Below the pieces are notes generated by a model that saw nothing but the letters and a program-made list of their open reading frames with translations, did not search any database and was not told where the DNA came from. A DNA stretch of 64,000 nucleotides, taken from positions 372,001 through 436,000 of the forward strand of contig NZ_JACHBX010000003.1 in assembly GCF_014200505.1 (NCBI RefSeq), in the 5' to 3' direction. Below are positions 49,122-59,098 of the stretch, in pieces. This DNA is from Massilia aurea. GTDB taxonomy: Bacteria; Pseudomonadota; Gammaproteobacteria; Burkholderiales; Burkholderiaceae_D. Numbering within the stretch: the first letter of the stretch is position 1; each line of letters starts with the position of its first letter. The position numbers were made by a program, and so were the translations under genes.

Positions 49122-51530
49122 TTACCAGGTGTAGCCGGCCTTCACATAGAAGTAGCGGCCATTGAAGCCGTTCGGCGCCCACACGCTGTACGGCTGGGTG
49201 CCGTTCACATTCAGGTTGGCCCGCGACGTGACCTGCGCAGGATAGCGGTTGGTCACGTTGTCGATGCCGGCCGTCAGGCGCCACTGGTTCAGGCGCACGC
49301 TCGCTGCCAGATCGAGCACCCACTGCGGGTCGTAGTTCTGGTCCAGCGCCGGATCGTTCTGCGGCACCGTGAATTCGCCGTAACGCGTCACCACGGCGCG
49401 GCCATTCCACGCACCCTGCGTGAAGTCACCCGTCAGACCGAGCTTGTCCTTCGGCGAGCCGACCGTCAGGCGGTTGATGCTCTGGCGGTCCACCAGCGAC
49501 AGTCCCTGCCCCGACAGCACGGCCGGCGACGCCGCCACACCCTGCACTTCGTTGTCGTTATGGTTGTAGGCCAGCGTCAGGTCGGCGCGCGCACCCTGTG
49601 CGAAGTTCAGGCGGTACGTGCTGACCACATCCACACCCTTGGTGCGCGTGTCGACCGCGTTGGTGAAGTAGCGCGCCGCGCCGACGAACACGCCCTGGGC
49701 CGCCAGTGCTCGTGACAGCGCCGGCGCATTGGCCAGTTGCAGGTTCGACGAGAACACGATGCGATCGTCGATATCGATGCGGTACAAATCGACGGTCGTG
49801 GTCCAGTTGCGGGTGGGCTGCCACTGCGCACCGATACTCAGGTTGCGCGCCTTTTCGGCCTTGAGCGGCTGCGCGCCCAGTGCACGGGCGGCGGCGCTGC
49901 CGACCGGGAACGTGCCCGTCTCCACCAGCGCGCTGGCGCCGTTCACGAGCAGCGTGTTGGTGGTGGTGATCGTGTAGAACGACTGCGCCAGCGACGGCGC
50001 GCGGAAACCGTTCGACGCCGTGCCGCGCAGCGCGAAGGTTGGCGTGAACGCATAGCGCGCCGATGCCTTGGCCGAGTTGGTGCTGCCGAAATCGCTGTAG
50101 CGTTCATGGCGCAGCGCCAGGGCCCCCGACAGTGCGCTCGTGATGTCGCCTTCCAGGTTCAGGTACACCGATTTGTTGTTGCGGCTGTTTTCGCCTGCAT
50201 TCTCAGGGCGGAAGCCCGAATAGCCCTGCGCGCCGGAACCGAAGTACGAACCGGCTTCACCTGCGCCGATTTCGTAGGATTCATGGCGCGCTTCCAGGCC
50301 CAGGGCCACCGTCAGCGGACCGCTCATGAACGACACGGGAATCTCGCGCGCCACGTCCAGGTTGGCCAGACTTTGGGTCGAGGTCAGTTCGCCCGCATAG
50401 AAGCTGGTCGGGCTGGCGGCGCCCAGGCTGTAGTTGACCGTGTCATTGACGTCGAGCGTGAAGCGGTTGCGGCCATGGTTCAGGCTCGCATCCCAGCGCC
50501 AGCCGGCGGCCACGCCGCGCAGGCCCGTGACGATCGAGGCATCGACCGAGGTGCTGCCCAGCAGCGGCTGGAAGCCTTCCGGATACAGGGGCGAGCGCAG
50601 CGTGGTGCGGTTGTTGTCGGTGAACGCGGTGCGGAAAGTCGCCGCAGACGAGGTGTCACGCTCGCCGTAGCTCGCAAAGGCGTACCAGTCGATGTCGTCG
50701 TTGATGCGCACTTCGCTGTTGACGAACAGCGTACGTGGCCGGCTGTCCGGGTCACCGTAGCGCTGGGTGATCAGGCCCTGGCGTGGACCGGCGGACGGGC
50801 GCGGGTCGGCGAACGAGCGGTTGGTGGCGTTACGCTCGGCCGCTTCGACGGCGATGCGCACCCAGCCATCCTGGCCCAGGTTGAAGCCCGCCGAGCCGCG
50901 CACGGTGCCCTGCTCGCCGTCGCCCGCGTCGTACTGGCCATACACCACTTCTGCTTCGCCACCCTTGGCGCCGCGCTTCAGGATGATATTGACCACGCCG
51001 GCAATGGCGTCCGAGCCGTATTGGGCTGCGGCGCCGTCGCGCAGCACTTCGATGCGCTCGATCGCTGCCAGCGGAATCGCATTCAGGTCGACCGGCGCCG
51101 AGCCGCGGCCCAGCGTGCCGTTGACGTTGACGACGGCCGACGTGTGGCGGCGCTTGCCGTTGACCAGCACCAGCGTCTGGTCGGGCGACAGGCCGCGCAG
51201 TTGCGCCGGACGCACCGCGTCGCTGGCATCAGCGCCGCTCGGCCGCGGGAAATTCATCGATGGCAGCAGGCGTGAGAGCACGGTGGCCAGCTCGCCCGAG
51301 CCGGTGCTGAGCAGTTCCTTGTTACCGATGACGTCGACGGGCGACTCCGAATCGAGCGTGCGGCGGTTCAGTGAACGGGTGCCGGTGACGACGATCGTCT
51401 GCACGTCCTGGGCGGCCGGCGCCGGTGACGGCGTCTCCTGGGCCAGCGCGGCGGTCGGGGCCAGGGTCGCGATCAGGCTCAGGATCAGGACCGCGCGATG
51501 CGGATTGGCGTGATGGTGCTTGCAGCTCAT
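49122..51530 (-). CDS. TonB-dependent outer-membrane receptor
   Basis: An 802-residue receptor: signal peptide ending 'ALAQETP', TonB-box region 'VQTIVVTGTRSLNRR', plug domain ('LRGLSPDQTLVLVNGKRRH', 'IERIEVLRDGAAAQYGSDAIAGVVNIIL'), and a beta-barrel ending 'RYFYVKAGYTW' with terminal Trp. The plug type is common among receptors for sugars or other large organic nutrients in Massilia-like bacteria, but the ligand is not deducible. It converges on the lactonase gene and stands about 155 bases from the soluble chemotaxis protein, both on the minus strand. Confidence 0.93.
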   Translation of the reverse strand: MSCKHHHANPHRAVLILSLIATLAPTAALAQETPSPAPAAQDVQTIVVTGTRSLNRRTLDSESPVDVIGNKELLSTGSGELATVLSRLLPSMNFPRPSGADASDAVRPAQLRGLSPDQTLVLVNGKRRHTSAVVNVNGTLGRGSAPVDLNAIPLAAIERIEVLRDGAAAQYGSDAIAGVVNIILKRGAKGGEAEVVYGQYDAGDGEQGTVRGSAGFNLGQDGWVRIAVEAAERNATNRSFADPRPSAGPRQGLITQRYGDPDSRPRTLFVNSEVRINDDIDWYAFASYGERDTSSAATFRTAFTDNNRTTLRSPLYPEGFQPLLGSTSVDASIVTGLRGVAAGWRWDASLNHGRNRFTLDVNDTVNYSLGAASPTSFYAGELTSTQSLANLDVAREIPVSFMSGPLTVALGLEARHESYEIGAGEAGSYFGSGAQGYSGFRPENAGENSRNNKSVYLNLEGDITSALSGALALRHERYSDFGSTNSAKASARYAFTPTFALRGTASNGFRAPSLAQSFYTITTTNTLLVNGASALVETGTFPVGSAAARALGAQPLKAEKARNLSIGAQWQPTRNWTTTVDLYRIDIDDRIVFSSNLQLANAPALSRALAAQGVFVGAARYFTNAVDTRTKGVDVVSTYRLNFAQGARADLTLAYNHNDNEVQGVAASPAVLSGQGLSLVDRQSINRLTVGSPKDKLGLTGDFTQGAWNGRAVVTRYGEFTVPQNDPALDQNYDPQWVLDLAASVRLNQWRLTAGIDNVTNRYPAQVTSRANLNVNGTQPYSVWAPNGFNGRYFYVKAGYTW

Positions 51531-51684
51531 GGGGGCTTCTCTTCTTCTGGTCGGTGACGGCGGTACCTCGACCGCCGAAGGGACGCGAAGCTTAACAGGC
51601 CTCCAATTACGTTGCCAATACCGATTTTGCCTATGCTTATATCGGGAATCTGCAGATAGGAGCAGATGACAGCAGGCGCCCCGC

Positions 51685-53118
51685 TCAGCCCATCATCCGG
51701 GCCGAATCGTAGCCGATGCGCACCGCGCCCCAGTGCTTCCCGTCGAGTACGATCGGCATCGACAGATCGTTGATCACCTCACCGGTATCGCGCAGATAGG
51801 TCTGCAGCAGGAACGGCTCGCGGTTCTTCGCCAGCCGGATGCCCACCGGATCGTCGAAGATCCGCTTGTTGCGGCAATACACCAGGTCGTGCTCGCGCTG
51901 CCCGTTGGGCGGGCGCGAAAACTTGGTGTTGTGGGTCGGCGCGAAGCCGCGGTTGTCCACGGCGAGCGCGTAGGCGGCGCCCGGCAAATCGGTCAGCACG
52001 CGGTCGAACAGGATTTGCAGGTCGCGCTCGACGATGCGGTCGTACGACGTGGTAAAGCGCGGCGGATCGGACTGCGCGATCGGCTGGTAATTCTGGTCGA
52101 ACACGTTGGCGCCACTCCCGGCATGCCGCTTCAGGCAAGCCAGCACCTCTTCGCGCAGCACGGTGGTCGCATCGACCAGCGCGTCGAACGGCGTGCCGCC
52201 GGTGCGAAAACCCGCCAGCACGCCTTGCAGTTCCTCGGTGGCCAGCCGCACCTCGTCGACCCGGCGCGACGCGTCCTGCATCGTTGCCGCCGCCCCGGAT
52301 GCATTGCTCGCCACCTCGCCGACGCGCGCTCCGATCTGCTGGTTGACACCATCGAGCGACTGCATCGCCAGCGCCATCTGGTCGACGGTTGCGGTCATGC
52401 GCTCAAAATCGGCCACGAACGTCGTCAGGTGGCTCGCCGCGCTGCCGGCTTCGCGCGCCGAGACGTTCACGCCGTCGAGGATACTGGCCGTCGCGCTGGA
52501 GGTCGATGCCACCAGCCCGCGCATCGCACTGCTGGCGGTCGCGATCTTCACGGCTTCCGTGTTGACGACCTGGGACAGGCGCCGCACTTCGGACGCCACC
52601 ACGGCAAACCCGCGCCCGGCCGGGCCGGCGCGTGCCGCCTCGATCGCGGCATTGATCGCCAGCAGGTTGGTCTGGTTGGCGACGTTTTCGATGACGGTGC
52701 CGAATTCGCCGATCTCGTGCAGGTGCCCGACCAGCTGCGAGACGGTGTCGGAAAACCCGTGCACCTGCGCCTCGATCGTGCGCATGCGCGCTTCGAGGCG
52801 TGTCAGTTCATCCATCGACTCGCGCGCCGTGTGCAAATTGCGCTGGGCGGTGTCGGCGATGCGCAGCGTACCCGCATTGACGTCGGCCGACAGCTCGGTG
52901 ACTTCGCGCGCTGCGGCAGCCAGCGCGCCGGCCGCCTGGTGCTGGCGCGCGGCCTGGGCCTGCGCCTGGTCGACTTCCTTGCGCAGGCGCGCGGCATTGA
53001 TCGCCGTGCGGATGCTGCCATCGCGGGCCTTGACCACCAGCGCGCGCATGCTGCCGCCAACGGCCCCGCTACTGAACAGCGACAGCATCCGTCCCCAACT
53101 TTGCATCCAGCCCATCAT
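51685..53118 (-). CDS. soluble methyl-accepting chemotaxis protein with C-terminal sensor
   Basis: A 477-residue transducer without evident transmembrane helices. A coiled-coil N-terminus leads into the signalling domain, whose tip is '[39 protein letters not shown]' (about 145-185). After about residue 315 comes a C-terminal domain with '[21 protein letters not shown]', '[16 protein letters not shown]', '[21 protein letters not shown]', which looks like a Cache/PAS-type sensor carried after the signalling part. It should sense a cytoplasmic signal. It is the only one of the four chemotaxis receptors here of this type, and it diverges from zwf. Confidence 0.88.
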   Translation of the reverse strand: MMGWMQSWGRMLSLFSSGAVGGSMRALVVKARDGSIRTAINAARLRKEVDQAQAQAARQHQAAGALAAAAREVTELSADVNAGTLRIADTAQRNLHTARESMDELTRLEARMRTIEAQVHGFSDTVSQLVGHLHEIGEFGTVIENVANQTNLLAINAAIEAARAGPAGRGFAVVASEVRRLSQVVNTEAVKIATASSAMRGLVASTSSATASILDGVNVSAREAGSAASHLTTFVADFERMTATVDQMALAMQSLDGVNQQIGARVGEVASNASGAAATMQDASRRVDEVRLATEELQGVLAGFRTGGTPFDALVDATTVLREEVLACLKRHAGSGANVFDQNYQPIAQSDPPRFTTSYDRIVERDLQILFDRVLTDLPGAAYALAVDNRGFAPTHNTKFSRPPNGQREHDLVYCRNKRIFDDPVGIRLAKNREPFLLQTYLRDTGEVINDLSMPIVLDGKHWGAVRIGYDSARMMG

Positions 53119-53283
53119 GTCTCCCTCGTCCTCAGCTCGAACGGCTGCGGTATTTACGTGTGGAAACTATAGTCCTGATCCCCTGCCCTGTCATGTGCCA
53201 ATGTCCGGTCGTCGCATTCCCACCACTTGGGGCGCGCCGGTGCGTCCTCAACTATGCCAACATACACTGCAGCAATGGCCTTT

Positions 53284-53298
53284 CGTAGTAGATTTTCT
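53284..53298 (+). promoter_or_regulatory. possible weak second HexR-like site before zwf
   Basis: CGTAGTAGATTTTCT matches the strong zwf box at 11 of 15 positions. It begins exactly 32 bases upstream of that box, about three helical turns. That spacing would let two dimers sit on the same DNA face. Confidence 0.35.
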
Positions 53299-53315
53299 TG
53301 TAACGCGCCAGTTTA

Positions 53316-53330
53316 TGTAGTAAATTTACA
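53316..53330 (+). promoter_or_regulatory. HexR-like operator before zwf
   Basis: TGTAGTAAATTTACA, an almost perfect palindrome with TGTA/TACA arms; TA on one side and TA on the other extend it to 19 bases. It lies 45 bases before the zwf start. Similar boxes precede edd and pgi, and the hexR gene follows zwf. Confidence 0.85.
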
Positions 53331-53375
53331 TACAATCTATCCCTGTTTTCATTCTCTTCACGTACCCAGCTCATC

Positions 53376-54845
53376 ATGGCGATTCCCGATTTCGACCTCG
53401 TATTCTTTGGCGGCAGTGGCGACCTTGCGATGCGCAAGCTGTTGCCGGCCATGTTCGCGCGCGACGTGGCGGGCGACCTGCCGGCCAGCGCCCGCATCAT
53501 CTGCGTAGGGCGCGACGACGCCACGCAGGAAGAATTTCTGCACATGGTCGAGACCAACTCGAAGCCGCACATCAAGGAAGCGCCATCTGGCGCCAACTGG
53601 GACAAATTCATCGGCCGCATCACCTATGTGGCGCTGAACGCCACCGATGCGAGCACCTTCGGCGACCTGGTCGCGGCCCTGCGCGCCGACGAGTCGCTCA
53701 CGCGCGTGTACTACCTCGCTACGCCGCCACAGATCTTCGCCAAGATCTGCGACAACCTGGCCGCCACCGGTCTTGCCACGCCCAATTCGCGCGTGGTGCT
53801 CGAAAAACCACTGGGCCGCGACCTGGCCTCGGCCAAGCAGATCAACCTGGATGTCGGCAAGGTCTTCGCCGAATCGCAGATCTACCGCATCGACCACTAC
53901 CTGGGCAAGGAGACCGTGCAGAACCTGCTGGCCCTGCGCTTCGGGAACATCCTGTTCGAGCCGCTGTGGCGCCGCGAATGGATTTCGGACGTGCAGATCA
54001 CCATCGCCGAGAAGATCGGCGTGGGCAACCGCATGGGCTACTACGACAACTCGGGCGCGCTGCGCGACATGCTGCAGAACCACCTGCTGCAACTGCTGTG
54101 CATCGTGGCGATGGAGCCGCCGGCCTCGATCGCGCCGGACGCCGTGCGCGACGCCAAGCTGCAGGTGCTGCGCTCACTGAAACGCTTCACACCAACCACG
54201 CTGACCCACAATATCGTGCGCGGCCAGTACCGCTCGGGCTACATCGACGGCCAGCCGGTACCCGGCTACCGCGACGAACCGGATGCGCCAAAGAGTTCGC
54301 GCACCGAGACCTTCGTGGCGATGAAGGCTGAAATCGACACCTGGCGCTGGGCCGGCGTGCCGTTCTATCTGCGCACCGGCAAGCGCATGTCCGACCGCCT
54401 GGCCGAAATCGTCGTGCGCTTCAAGCCGATCCCGCATTCGATCTTCAACCAGCCGACGTCGAGCTTCCAGCCCAACAGCCTGGTGATCCGCCTGCAGCCT
54501 GACGAAGGCCTGTCGATGAACCTGATGGCCAAGACGCCGGGCGACTCGATGCGCCTGAAACAGGCCGAACTCGAACTCGATTTCCGCGAGCAGTTCACGT
54601 CGCCGCGCATGGAAGCGTACGAGCGCCTGCTGCTCGACGTGCTGCGCGGCCAGCTGACGCTGTTCATGCGCGGCGACGAGCTGGAAGCGGCGTGGGAATG
54701 GGTCGAGCCGATCCTGGAACACTGGGAACAGGACGACAGCTCGCCCGCCCCGTACACGTCCGGCACCTGGGGGCCGGCTGCGGCCAGTGCCCTGATCGGG
54801 CGCGACGGTTTGCAGTGGCGCGAAGAATCGCTGCCCGAAGACTGA
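53376..54845 (+). CDS. zwf: glucose-6-phosphate 1-dehydrogenase
   Basis: A 489-residue enzyme oxidising glucose 6-phosphate to 6-phosphogluconolactone, the entry into both the Entner-Doudoroff and pentose phosphate routes. The N-terminal Rossmann motif is '[15 protein letters not shown]' (about 9-23). The active-site signature '[15 protein letters not shown]' contains the catalytic His and Lys. The C-terminal substrate domain includes '[13 protein letters not shown]'. Length is standard. A HexR-like box lies upstream. hexR follows nine bases after the stop, with no pgl or glk between, unlike the gene order I know from related bacteria. Confidence 0.97.
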   Translation: MAIPDFDLVFFGGSGDLAMRKLLPAMFARDVAGDLPASARIICVGRDDATQEEFLHMVETNSKPHIKEAPSGANWDKFIGRITYVALNATDASTFGDLVAALRADESLTRVYYLATPPQIFAKICDNLAATGLATPNSRVVLEKPLGRDLASAKQINLDVGKVFAESQIYRIDHYLGKETVQNLLALRFGNILFEPLWRREWISDVQITIAEKIGVGNRMGYYDNSGALRDMLQNHLLQLLCIVAMEPPASIAPDAVRDAKLQVLRSLKRFTPTTLTHNIVRGQYRSGYIDGQPVPGYRDEPDAPKSSRTETFVAMKAEIDTWRWAGVPFYLRTGKRMSDRLAEIVVRFKPIPHSIFNQPTSSFQPNSLVIRLQPDEGLSMNLMAKTPGDSMRLKQAELELDFREQFTSPRMEAYERLLLDVLRGQLTLFMRGDELEAAWEWVEPILEHWEQDDSSPAPYTSGTWGPAAASALIGRDGLQWREESLPED

Positions 54846-54854
54846 GGCCCACCC

Positions 54855-55709
54855 ATGCTGCTCGACTCGATCCGCACCCAGCTCGACACGCTCTCCAAAT
54901 CGGAGCGCAAGGTGGCGCTCGCGGTGCTGGCCGCGCCATCGGGTACCGTGAGCCAGAACATCACGGCGCTCGCGCGCAACGCGGGCGTGTCGGAACCGAC
55001 CGTCGTGCGCTTTTGCCGCACGCTCGGTTATGACGGCTGGCACGAGTTCAAGCTGAAGCTGGCGCAAGGCCTGGCGCTGGCCCTGCCCGGCGCGAATGAG
55101 GCGCCGCATCAGGACGACCTGGCGTCGGACCTGATCAACAAGATCTGCAGCCGCTCGATCAACACGCTGCTCGACCTGCGCAACAACCTCAAGCCGGAGC
55201 TGGTCCAGCAGGCCCTCGAGATCCTCGCGCGCGCCAACAAGATCGAGTTCTACGGCCAGGGCACGTCCGGCTTCGTGGCGGCCGACGCGCAGCACAAGTT
55301 CTTTCGCTCGGGCGTGCCGACGGTGGCCTATACCGACCCGGCCATCCACTCGATCGCCGCGGCCCTGCTGCGCGAAGGCGATGCGGTGGTCGCCATTTCG
55401 CAGCGCGGCAACAACCCCGCGCTGACCCGGTCGGCCAAGCTGGCCAAGGCGGGCGGCGCACAGGTCATCGTGCTGGCGCCATCGGGCACGCCGCTGGCCG
55501 AGATGGCCACGCTCCTGATCCCGATCGACCTGGTATTTGCAACCGACCCGTACACGCCGATCTCGGCGCGCCTGGCCTACCTGGTCGTGATCGACGTGCT
55601 GGCAGTGGGCCTGGCGCTGCGGCGCGGGCCGGAGTTTCGCAAGAAGATGCAGAACGCGCAGAAGGCGCTGCAGGAGTTCGACATGCAGTTCGATTCGTTT
55701 ATTGGCTAA
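54855..55709 (+). CDS. hexR: RpiR-family regulator HexR
   Basis: A 284-residue transcriptional regulator: HTH_6 domain at the N-terminus ('LARNAGVSEPTVVRFCRTLGYDGWHEFKLKLAQ', about 36-70) and a C-terminal SIS sugar-phosphate-binding domain ('IEFYGQGTSGFVAADAQHKFFRSG', 'DAVVAISQRGNNPALTRSAKLAKAGGAQVIVL'). This is the HexR layout. HexR represses zwf, edd and related genes until KDPG accumulates. It lies directly after zwf and near edd-eda, and matching operators are present, so local autoregulation through the zwf promoter is likely. Confidence 0.93.
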   Translation: MLLDSIRTQLDTLSKSERKVALAVLAAPSGTVSQNITALARNAGVSEPTVVRFCRTLGYDGWHEFKLKLAQGLALALPGANEAPHQDDLASDLINKICSRSINTLLDLRNNLKPELVQQALEILARANKIEFYGQGTSGFVAADAQHKFFRSGVPTVAYTDPAIHSIAAALLREGDAVVAISQRGNNPALTRSAKLAKAGGAQVIVLAPSGTPLAEMATLLIPIDLVFATDPYTPISARLAYLVVIDVLAVGLALRRGPEFRKKMQNAQKALQEFDMQFDSFIG

Positions 55710-55793
55710 GCGCCCTCTCGTGATAATGGGTGAGCCTTTCACCCCTTTCACCCTTGTAGACTGGCCGGCTCGCCCGCCGTCACAAGGAATCGC

Positions 55794-57509
55794 ATGCCAC
55801 GTTTGTCCCTCGCCGCCCTGCTATGCGCCTGCCTCGCGCTGCCTGCCGGCGCTGACGACCGCGCCGCACCGTCGCCGGCGCAAGCCGGCTACGACTATGC
55901 CCAGACGGTGCGCAACGAAGTAAGCACGCAGCTCAAGGACAAATCGGACCGGGTCGCCCTCGAGCAGGCGGCCCAACGGCTCGAAGGATTGGTCGACTGG
56001 CTCGACACGCCGCTGACGCGCGATCTGGGCACCGGCTCGCGCTACCTGTATTTCCGCGGCCTCGATGTCCAGCGCGACCTGGCCGTGGTCTACGCCCGGC
56101 TGGGCCAGACCGACAAAGCGCTCGATGCGCTGGAAACCATGGGGCGCTATGGCTGGTTTGGCGACGCCACCGAGCCGATGCTGGCCGATGAGGCGTTTGC
56201 GGCCTTGCGGGAAGAACCGCGCTTCCAGGCCATCCGGGCGACATGGTCGACGCCTCTGCGGATGCTGAAGGACTTCGGCGCCGACTCGACCTACCGCGAA
56301 CGGCTCACGGTCGAAGAACGCATCGCCGGCCTCACCCAATTCTGGGCCGATGCCAGGCAGTACTTCGCCCACTTCGACAATGCGCCCACTCTCGACTGGA
56401 ACCAGGCTTACCTGGAATTTTTACCCAGGGTGATCGCGGCCAACACCACCGCCGCGTATTACCAGGTGCTGATGCAGTTCGCGCCGCTGCTGCGCGACGG
56501 CCACACCAATATCTTCCCGCCCGATCAGTTGAAGGACCGGCTGTACGCGCGTCCGCCGATCATGACGGCGCTGGTGGAGGATGCGGTCCTGGTCACCGCG
56601 GTACACGATCCCGCACTGGCTGCGGGCTTGCGCGTCGGCGATGAAATCGTCGCCATCGACGGCATGCCGGTCAAACAGTATGCCGAGCAAAAGGTCGCGC
56701 CGTACGTCAGCAGTTCGACCCCGCAGGACCGCGCGCTGCGCATGTATTCCTACCAGCTGCTGACGGGCGACGCTGGGGTGCCGGTGCGTTTGACCCTGCG
56801 TGACGGCACCGGACGCCAGCGCGAAGAAACCATCGCGCGCGGCAGCGCAGACGCACCCGGCAAGCGTGAACCGTTCGCGTTTCGCATGCTCGCTGGCGAC
56901 ATCGCTTATCTCTCGCTCGACCACTTCGAAAGCGACGATGGCGTGATCGCGTTTGCGATGCACGCGCCGCAGATCATGCGCGCCAAAGGGCTGATCCTGG
57001 ACGTGCGTGGCAATGGCGGCGGCTCCACCGCCCATGGCGAATCGATCCTGCAGCGCCTGACCAACCAGCCGATTCCACGCGCGCTCAGTTTCGTGCGCGG
57101 CCCCAGCATCGCCAGCACGGAATCTTCACGCACACTGACGTGGGAACCCATGCCGGCGATAGCACCCGCGCGCAACCAGTTCGGCAAGGTCTTCGCCGGC
57201 CCCGTCGTCGTGCTGACGAGTGAGCAAACCTTTTCGGCTGCCGAGGACTTCGTCCTTGCCTTTAACGCGCTCGAACGCGGCACGACGATCGGCGCCACGA
57301 CCGCCGGCAGCACCGGGCAGCCGATCGGGATCAAGTTGCCGGGCGGCGGGTGGGGACGCATTTGCTACAAGCGCGATCTGCTGCCTGACGGGGGGAAGCT
57401 AGTGGGCCGCGGCCTGGCGCCGGACATCGAAGCCTTCCCGACCGTGAAATCGGTCCGCGCCGGCACTGATCCGGTGCTTCAACGGGCGCTGGCCACGTTC
57501 AGGCGCTGA
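55794..57509 (+). CDS. S41-family (C-terminal processing-like) peptidase
   Basis: A 571-residue exported serine peptidase. Signal peptide about 1-20, then an N-terminal helical region containing a TPR-like segment ('LAVVYARLGQTDKALDALETMG'), a PDZ-like domain ('DPALAAGLRVGDEIVAIDGMPVKQY'), and the S41 catalytic domain: 'GLILDVRGNGGGSTAHGESIL', the nucleophile Ser in 'LTSEQTFSAAEDFV', and 'GATTAGSTGQPI'. It acts in the periplasm or outside; the substrate is unknown. It follows hexR by 84 bases and is probably a separate unit. Confidence 0.9.
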   Translation: MPRLSLAALLCACLALPAGADDRAAPSPAQAGYDYAQTVRNEVSTQLKDKSDRVALEQAAQRLEGLVDWLDTPLTRDLGTGSRYLYFRGLDVQRDLAVVYARLGQTDKALDALETMGRYGWFGDATEPMLADEAFAALREEPRFQAIRATWSTPLRMLKDFGADSTYRERLTVEERIAGLTQFWADARQYFAHFDNAPTLDWNQAYLEFLPRVIAANTTAAYYQVLMQFAPLLRDGHTNIFPPDQLKDRLYARPPIMTALVEDAVLVTAVHDPALAAGLRVGDEIVAIDGMPVKQYAEQKVAPYVSSSTPQDRALRMYSYQLLTGDAGVPVRLTLRDGTGRQREETIARGSADAPGKREPFAFRMLAGDIAYLSLDHFESDDGVIAFAMHAPQIMRAKGLILDVRGNGGGSTAHGESILQRLTNQPIPRALSFVRGPSIASTESSRTLTWEPMPAIAPARNQFGKVFAGPVVVLTSEQTFSAAEDFVLAFNALERGTTIGATTAGSTGQPIGIKLPGGGWGRICYKRDLLPDGGKLVGRGLAPDIEAFPTVKSVRAGTDPVLQRALATFRR

Positions 57510-57585
57510 ACCCGGGATGCACGCAACCGCAAGCGAAGCCGTTGGGCTAAAATAGTTCCTTTATTGACCGCCAAATGGCAACGCC

Positions 57586-58083
57586 ATGCACATCAATCCA
57601 GAACGCAGCGACTGCCCCGATTACGACCTGCTGGTACGCCAGGTCACGAGCATCCTCGAAGGTGAACGCGACCTGACGGCCAATGCGTCGCAGTTCTCGG
57701 CCCTGGTCTACGACACCATCGCCGACCTGAACTGGGCTGGCTTCTACTTCACCGTGCCGTCCAAAAAAGGCGAAGGCAACGATCTGCTGGTCGGCCCGTT
57801 CCAGGGCAAGCCCGCCTGCGCGCGCATCCCGTTCGGGCGCGGCGTGTGCGGCGCCACCGCTGTCAAGCGCGAAACCATCGTGGTCGCCGACGTGCATGCG
57901 TTCCCGGGCCATATCGCCTGCGATTCGGCGTCGGCCTCCGAGATCGTGATCCCGGTGCTCAAGGACGACCGGCTGATCGGCGTGTTCGATATCGACAGCC
58001 CGAAGCTCGAGCGCTTCAGTGACGAAGACCGCGCCGGCCTGGAAGCCATGCTGGCCGCGTTTGTCGCGGGCACCGATTTCTAA
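57586..58083 (+). CDS. free methionine-(R)-sulfoxide reductase (GAF-domain fRMsr)
   Basis: A 165-residue cytoplasmic GAF-fold enzyme that reduces free methionine-R-sulfoxide. The catalytic cysteines are all present: C78 ('GPFQGKPAC'), C88 ('GRGVCGAT') and C112 ('[11 protein letters not shown]'), and '[22 protein letters not shown]' completes the family signature. Full length for YebR-type fRMsr. A TAAAAT box lies just upstream. It ends 19 bases before the transaldolase gene and is probably cotranscribed with it. Confidence 0.93.
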   Translation: MHINPERSDCPDYDLLVRQVTSILEGERDLTANASQFSALVYDTIADLNWAGFYFTVPSKKGEGNDLLVGPFQGKPACARIPFGRGVCGATAVKRETIVVADVHAFPGHIACDSASASEIVIPVLKDDRLIGVFDIDSPKLERFSDEDRAGLEAMLAAFVAGTDF

Positions 58084-58102
58084 GCATATTCAAGAGACCA
58101 CC

Positions 58103-59032
58103 ATGAACCAACTCGAACAGCTCAAGCAATTCACCACCGTCGTTGCCGATACCGGCGACTTCCAGTCGATCAAGGCGTACACGCCGCAGGACGCGACCAC
58201 CAACCCGTCGCTGATCCTGAAGGCCGTGCAAAAGCCCGAATACCGTCCGCTGCTCGAAAAAGCCATCGCCAATGCGCCCGACGCGTCGATCGACGGCATC
58301 ATCGACAGCCTGTTGATCGCCTTTGGCGTGGAAATCCTCAAGTTCGTGCCGGGCCGCGTGTCGACCGAGATCGATGCGGCGCTGTCGTTCGATACCGAGG
58401 CCACGGTGGCCAAGGGCCGCGAACTGATCGCGCTGTACGAAGCCGCCGGCGTGTCGCGCGAGCGCGTGCTGATCAAGATCGCCTCGACCTGGGAAGGCAT
58501 CCGCGCCGCCGAGATCCTGGAAAAAGACGGCATCCACTGCAACCTGACGCTGCTGTTCTCGCTGTGCCAGGCCGTGGCGTGCGCCGAAGCGGGCGTCAAG
58601 CTGATTTCGCCATTCGTCGGCCGCATCTACGACTGGTACAAGAAGTCGACCGGCACCGATTACCAGGGCGCCGACGATCCGGGCGTGCAGTCGGTCAAGG
58701 GCATCTACCAGTATTACCGCAAGTTCGGCTACGCTACCGAAGTCATGGGCGCGAGCTTCCGCAACACGTCGCAGATCCTCGAGCTGGCCGGTTGCGACCT
58801 GCTCACGATCTCGCCCGACCTGCTGCAAAAGCTGGCCGACAGTGACGCGCCATTCGAGCGCAAGCTGGTCAAGGACGACAGCGCCGATATCGAGAAGATC
58901 GCGATCGACGAAAAAACGTTCCGCTTCATGCTCAATGAAGATGCGATGGCGACCGAAAAGCTGGCCGAAGGCATCCGCGCGTTCGTGGCCGATTCGATCA
59001 AGCTGAAAGTAATGATCGAAGGCATGCGCTAA
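58103..59032 (+). CDS. tal: transaldolase
   Basis: A 309-residue TalB-type transaldolase of the non-oxidative pentose phosphate pathway, moving a dihydroxyacetone unit from sedoheptulose 7-phosphate to glyceraldehyde 3-phosphate. '[24 protein letters not shown]' is the N-terminal signature, the Schiff-base Lys is in '[15 protein letters not shown]', and '[26 protein letters not shown]' follows. The ATG at 58103 has CAAGAGA upstream. The frame is open to 58019, but that part overlaps the reductase gene. A strong terminator follows. Confidence 0.96.
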   Translation: MNQLEQLKQFTTVVADTGDFQSIKAYTPQDATTNPSLILKAVQKPEYRPLLEKAIANAPDASIDGIIDSLLIAFGVEILKFVPGRVSTEIDAALSFDTEATVAKGRELIALYEAAGVSRERVLIKIASTWEGIRAAEILEKDGIHCNLTLLFSLCQAVACAEAGVKLISPFVGRIYDWYKKSTGTDYQGADDPGVQSVKGIYQYYRKFGYATEVMGASFRNTSQILELAGCDLLTISPDLLQKLADSDAPFERKLVKDDSADIEKIAIDEKTFRFMLNEDAMATEKLAEGIRAFVADSIKLKVMIEGMR

Positions 59033-59054
59033 GCACACCAGTTGCATAAACGAC

Positions 59055-59079
59055 AAACCCGGCCGCGGCCGGGTTTTTT
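59055..59079 (+). terminator. Rho-independent terminator of the reductase-transaldolase unit
   Basis: AAACCCGGCC (59055-59064) pairs with GGCCGGGTTT (59067-59076) around a very short loop and ends in a run of six T. It lies 22 bases after the tal stop. Confidence 0.92.
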
Positions 59080-59098
59080 GTTGCTATACGGCAGCATT

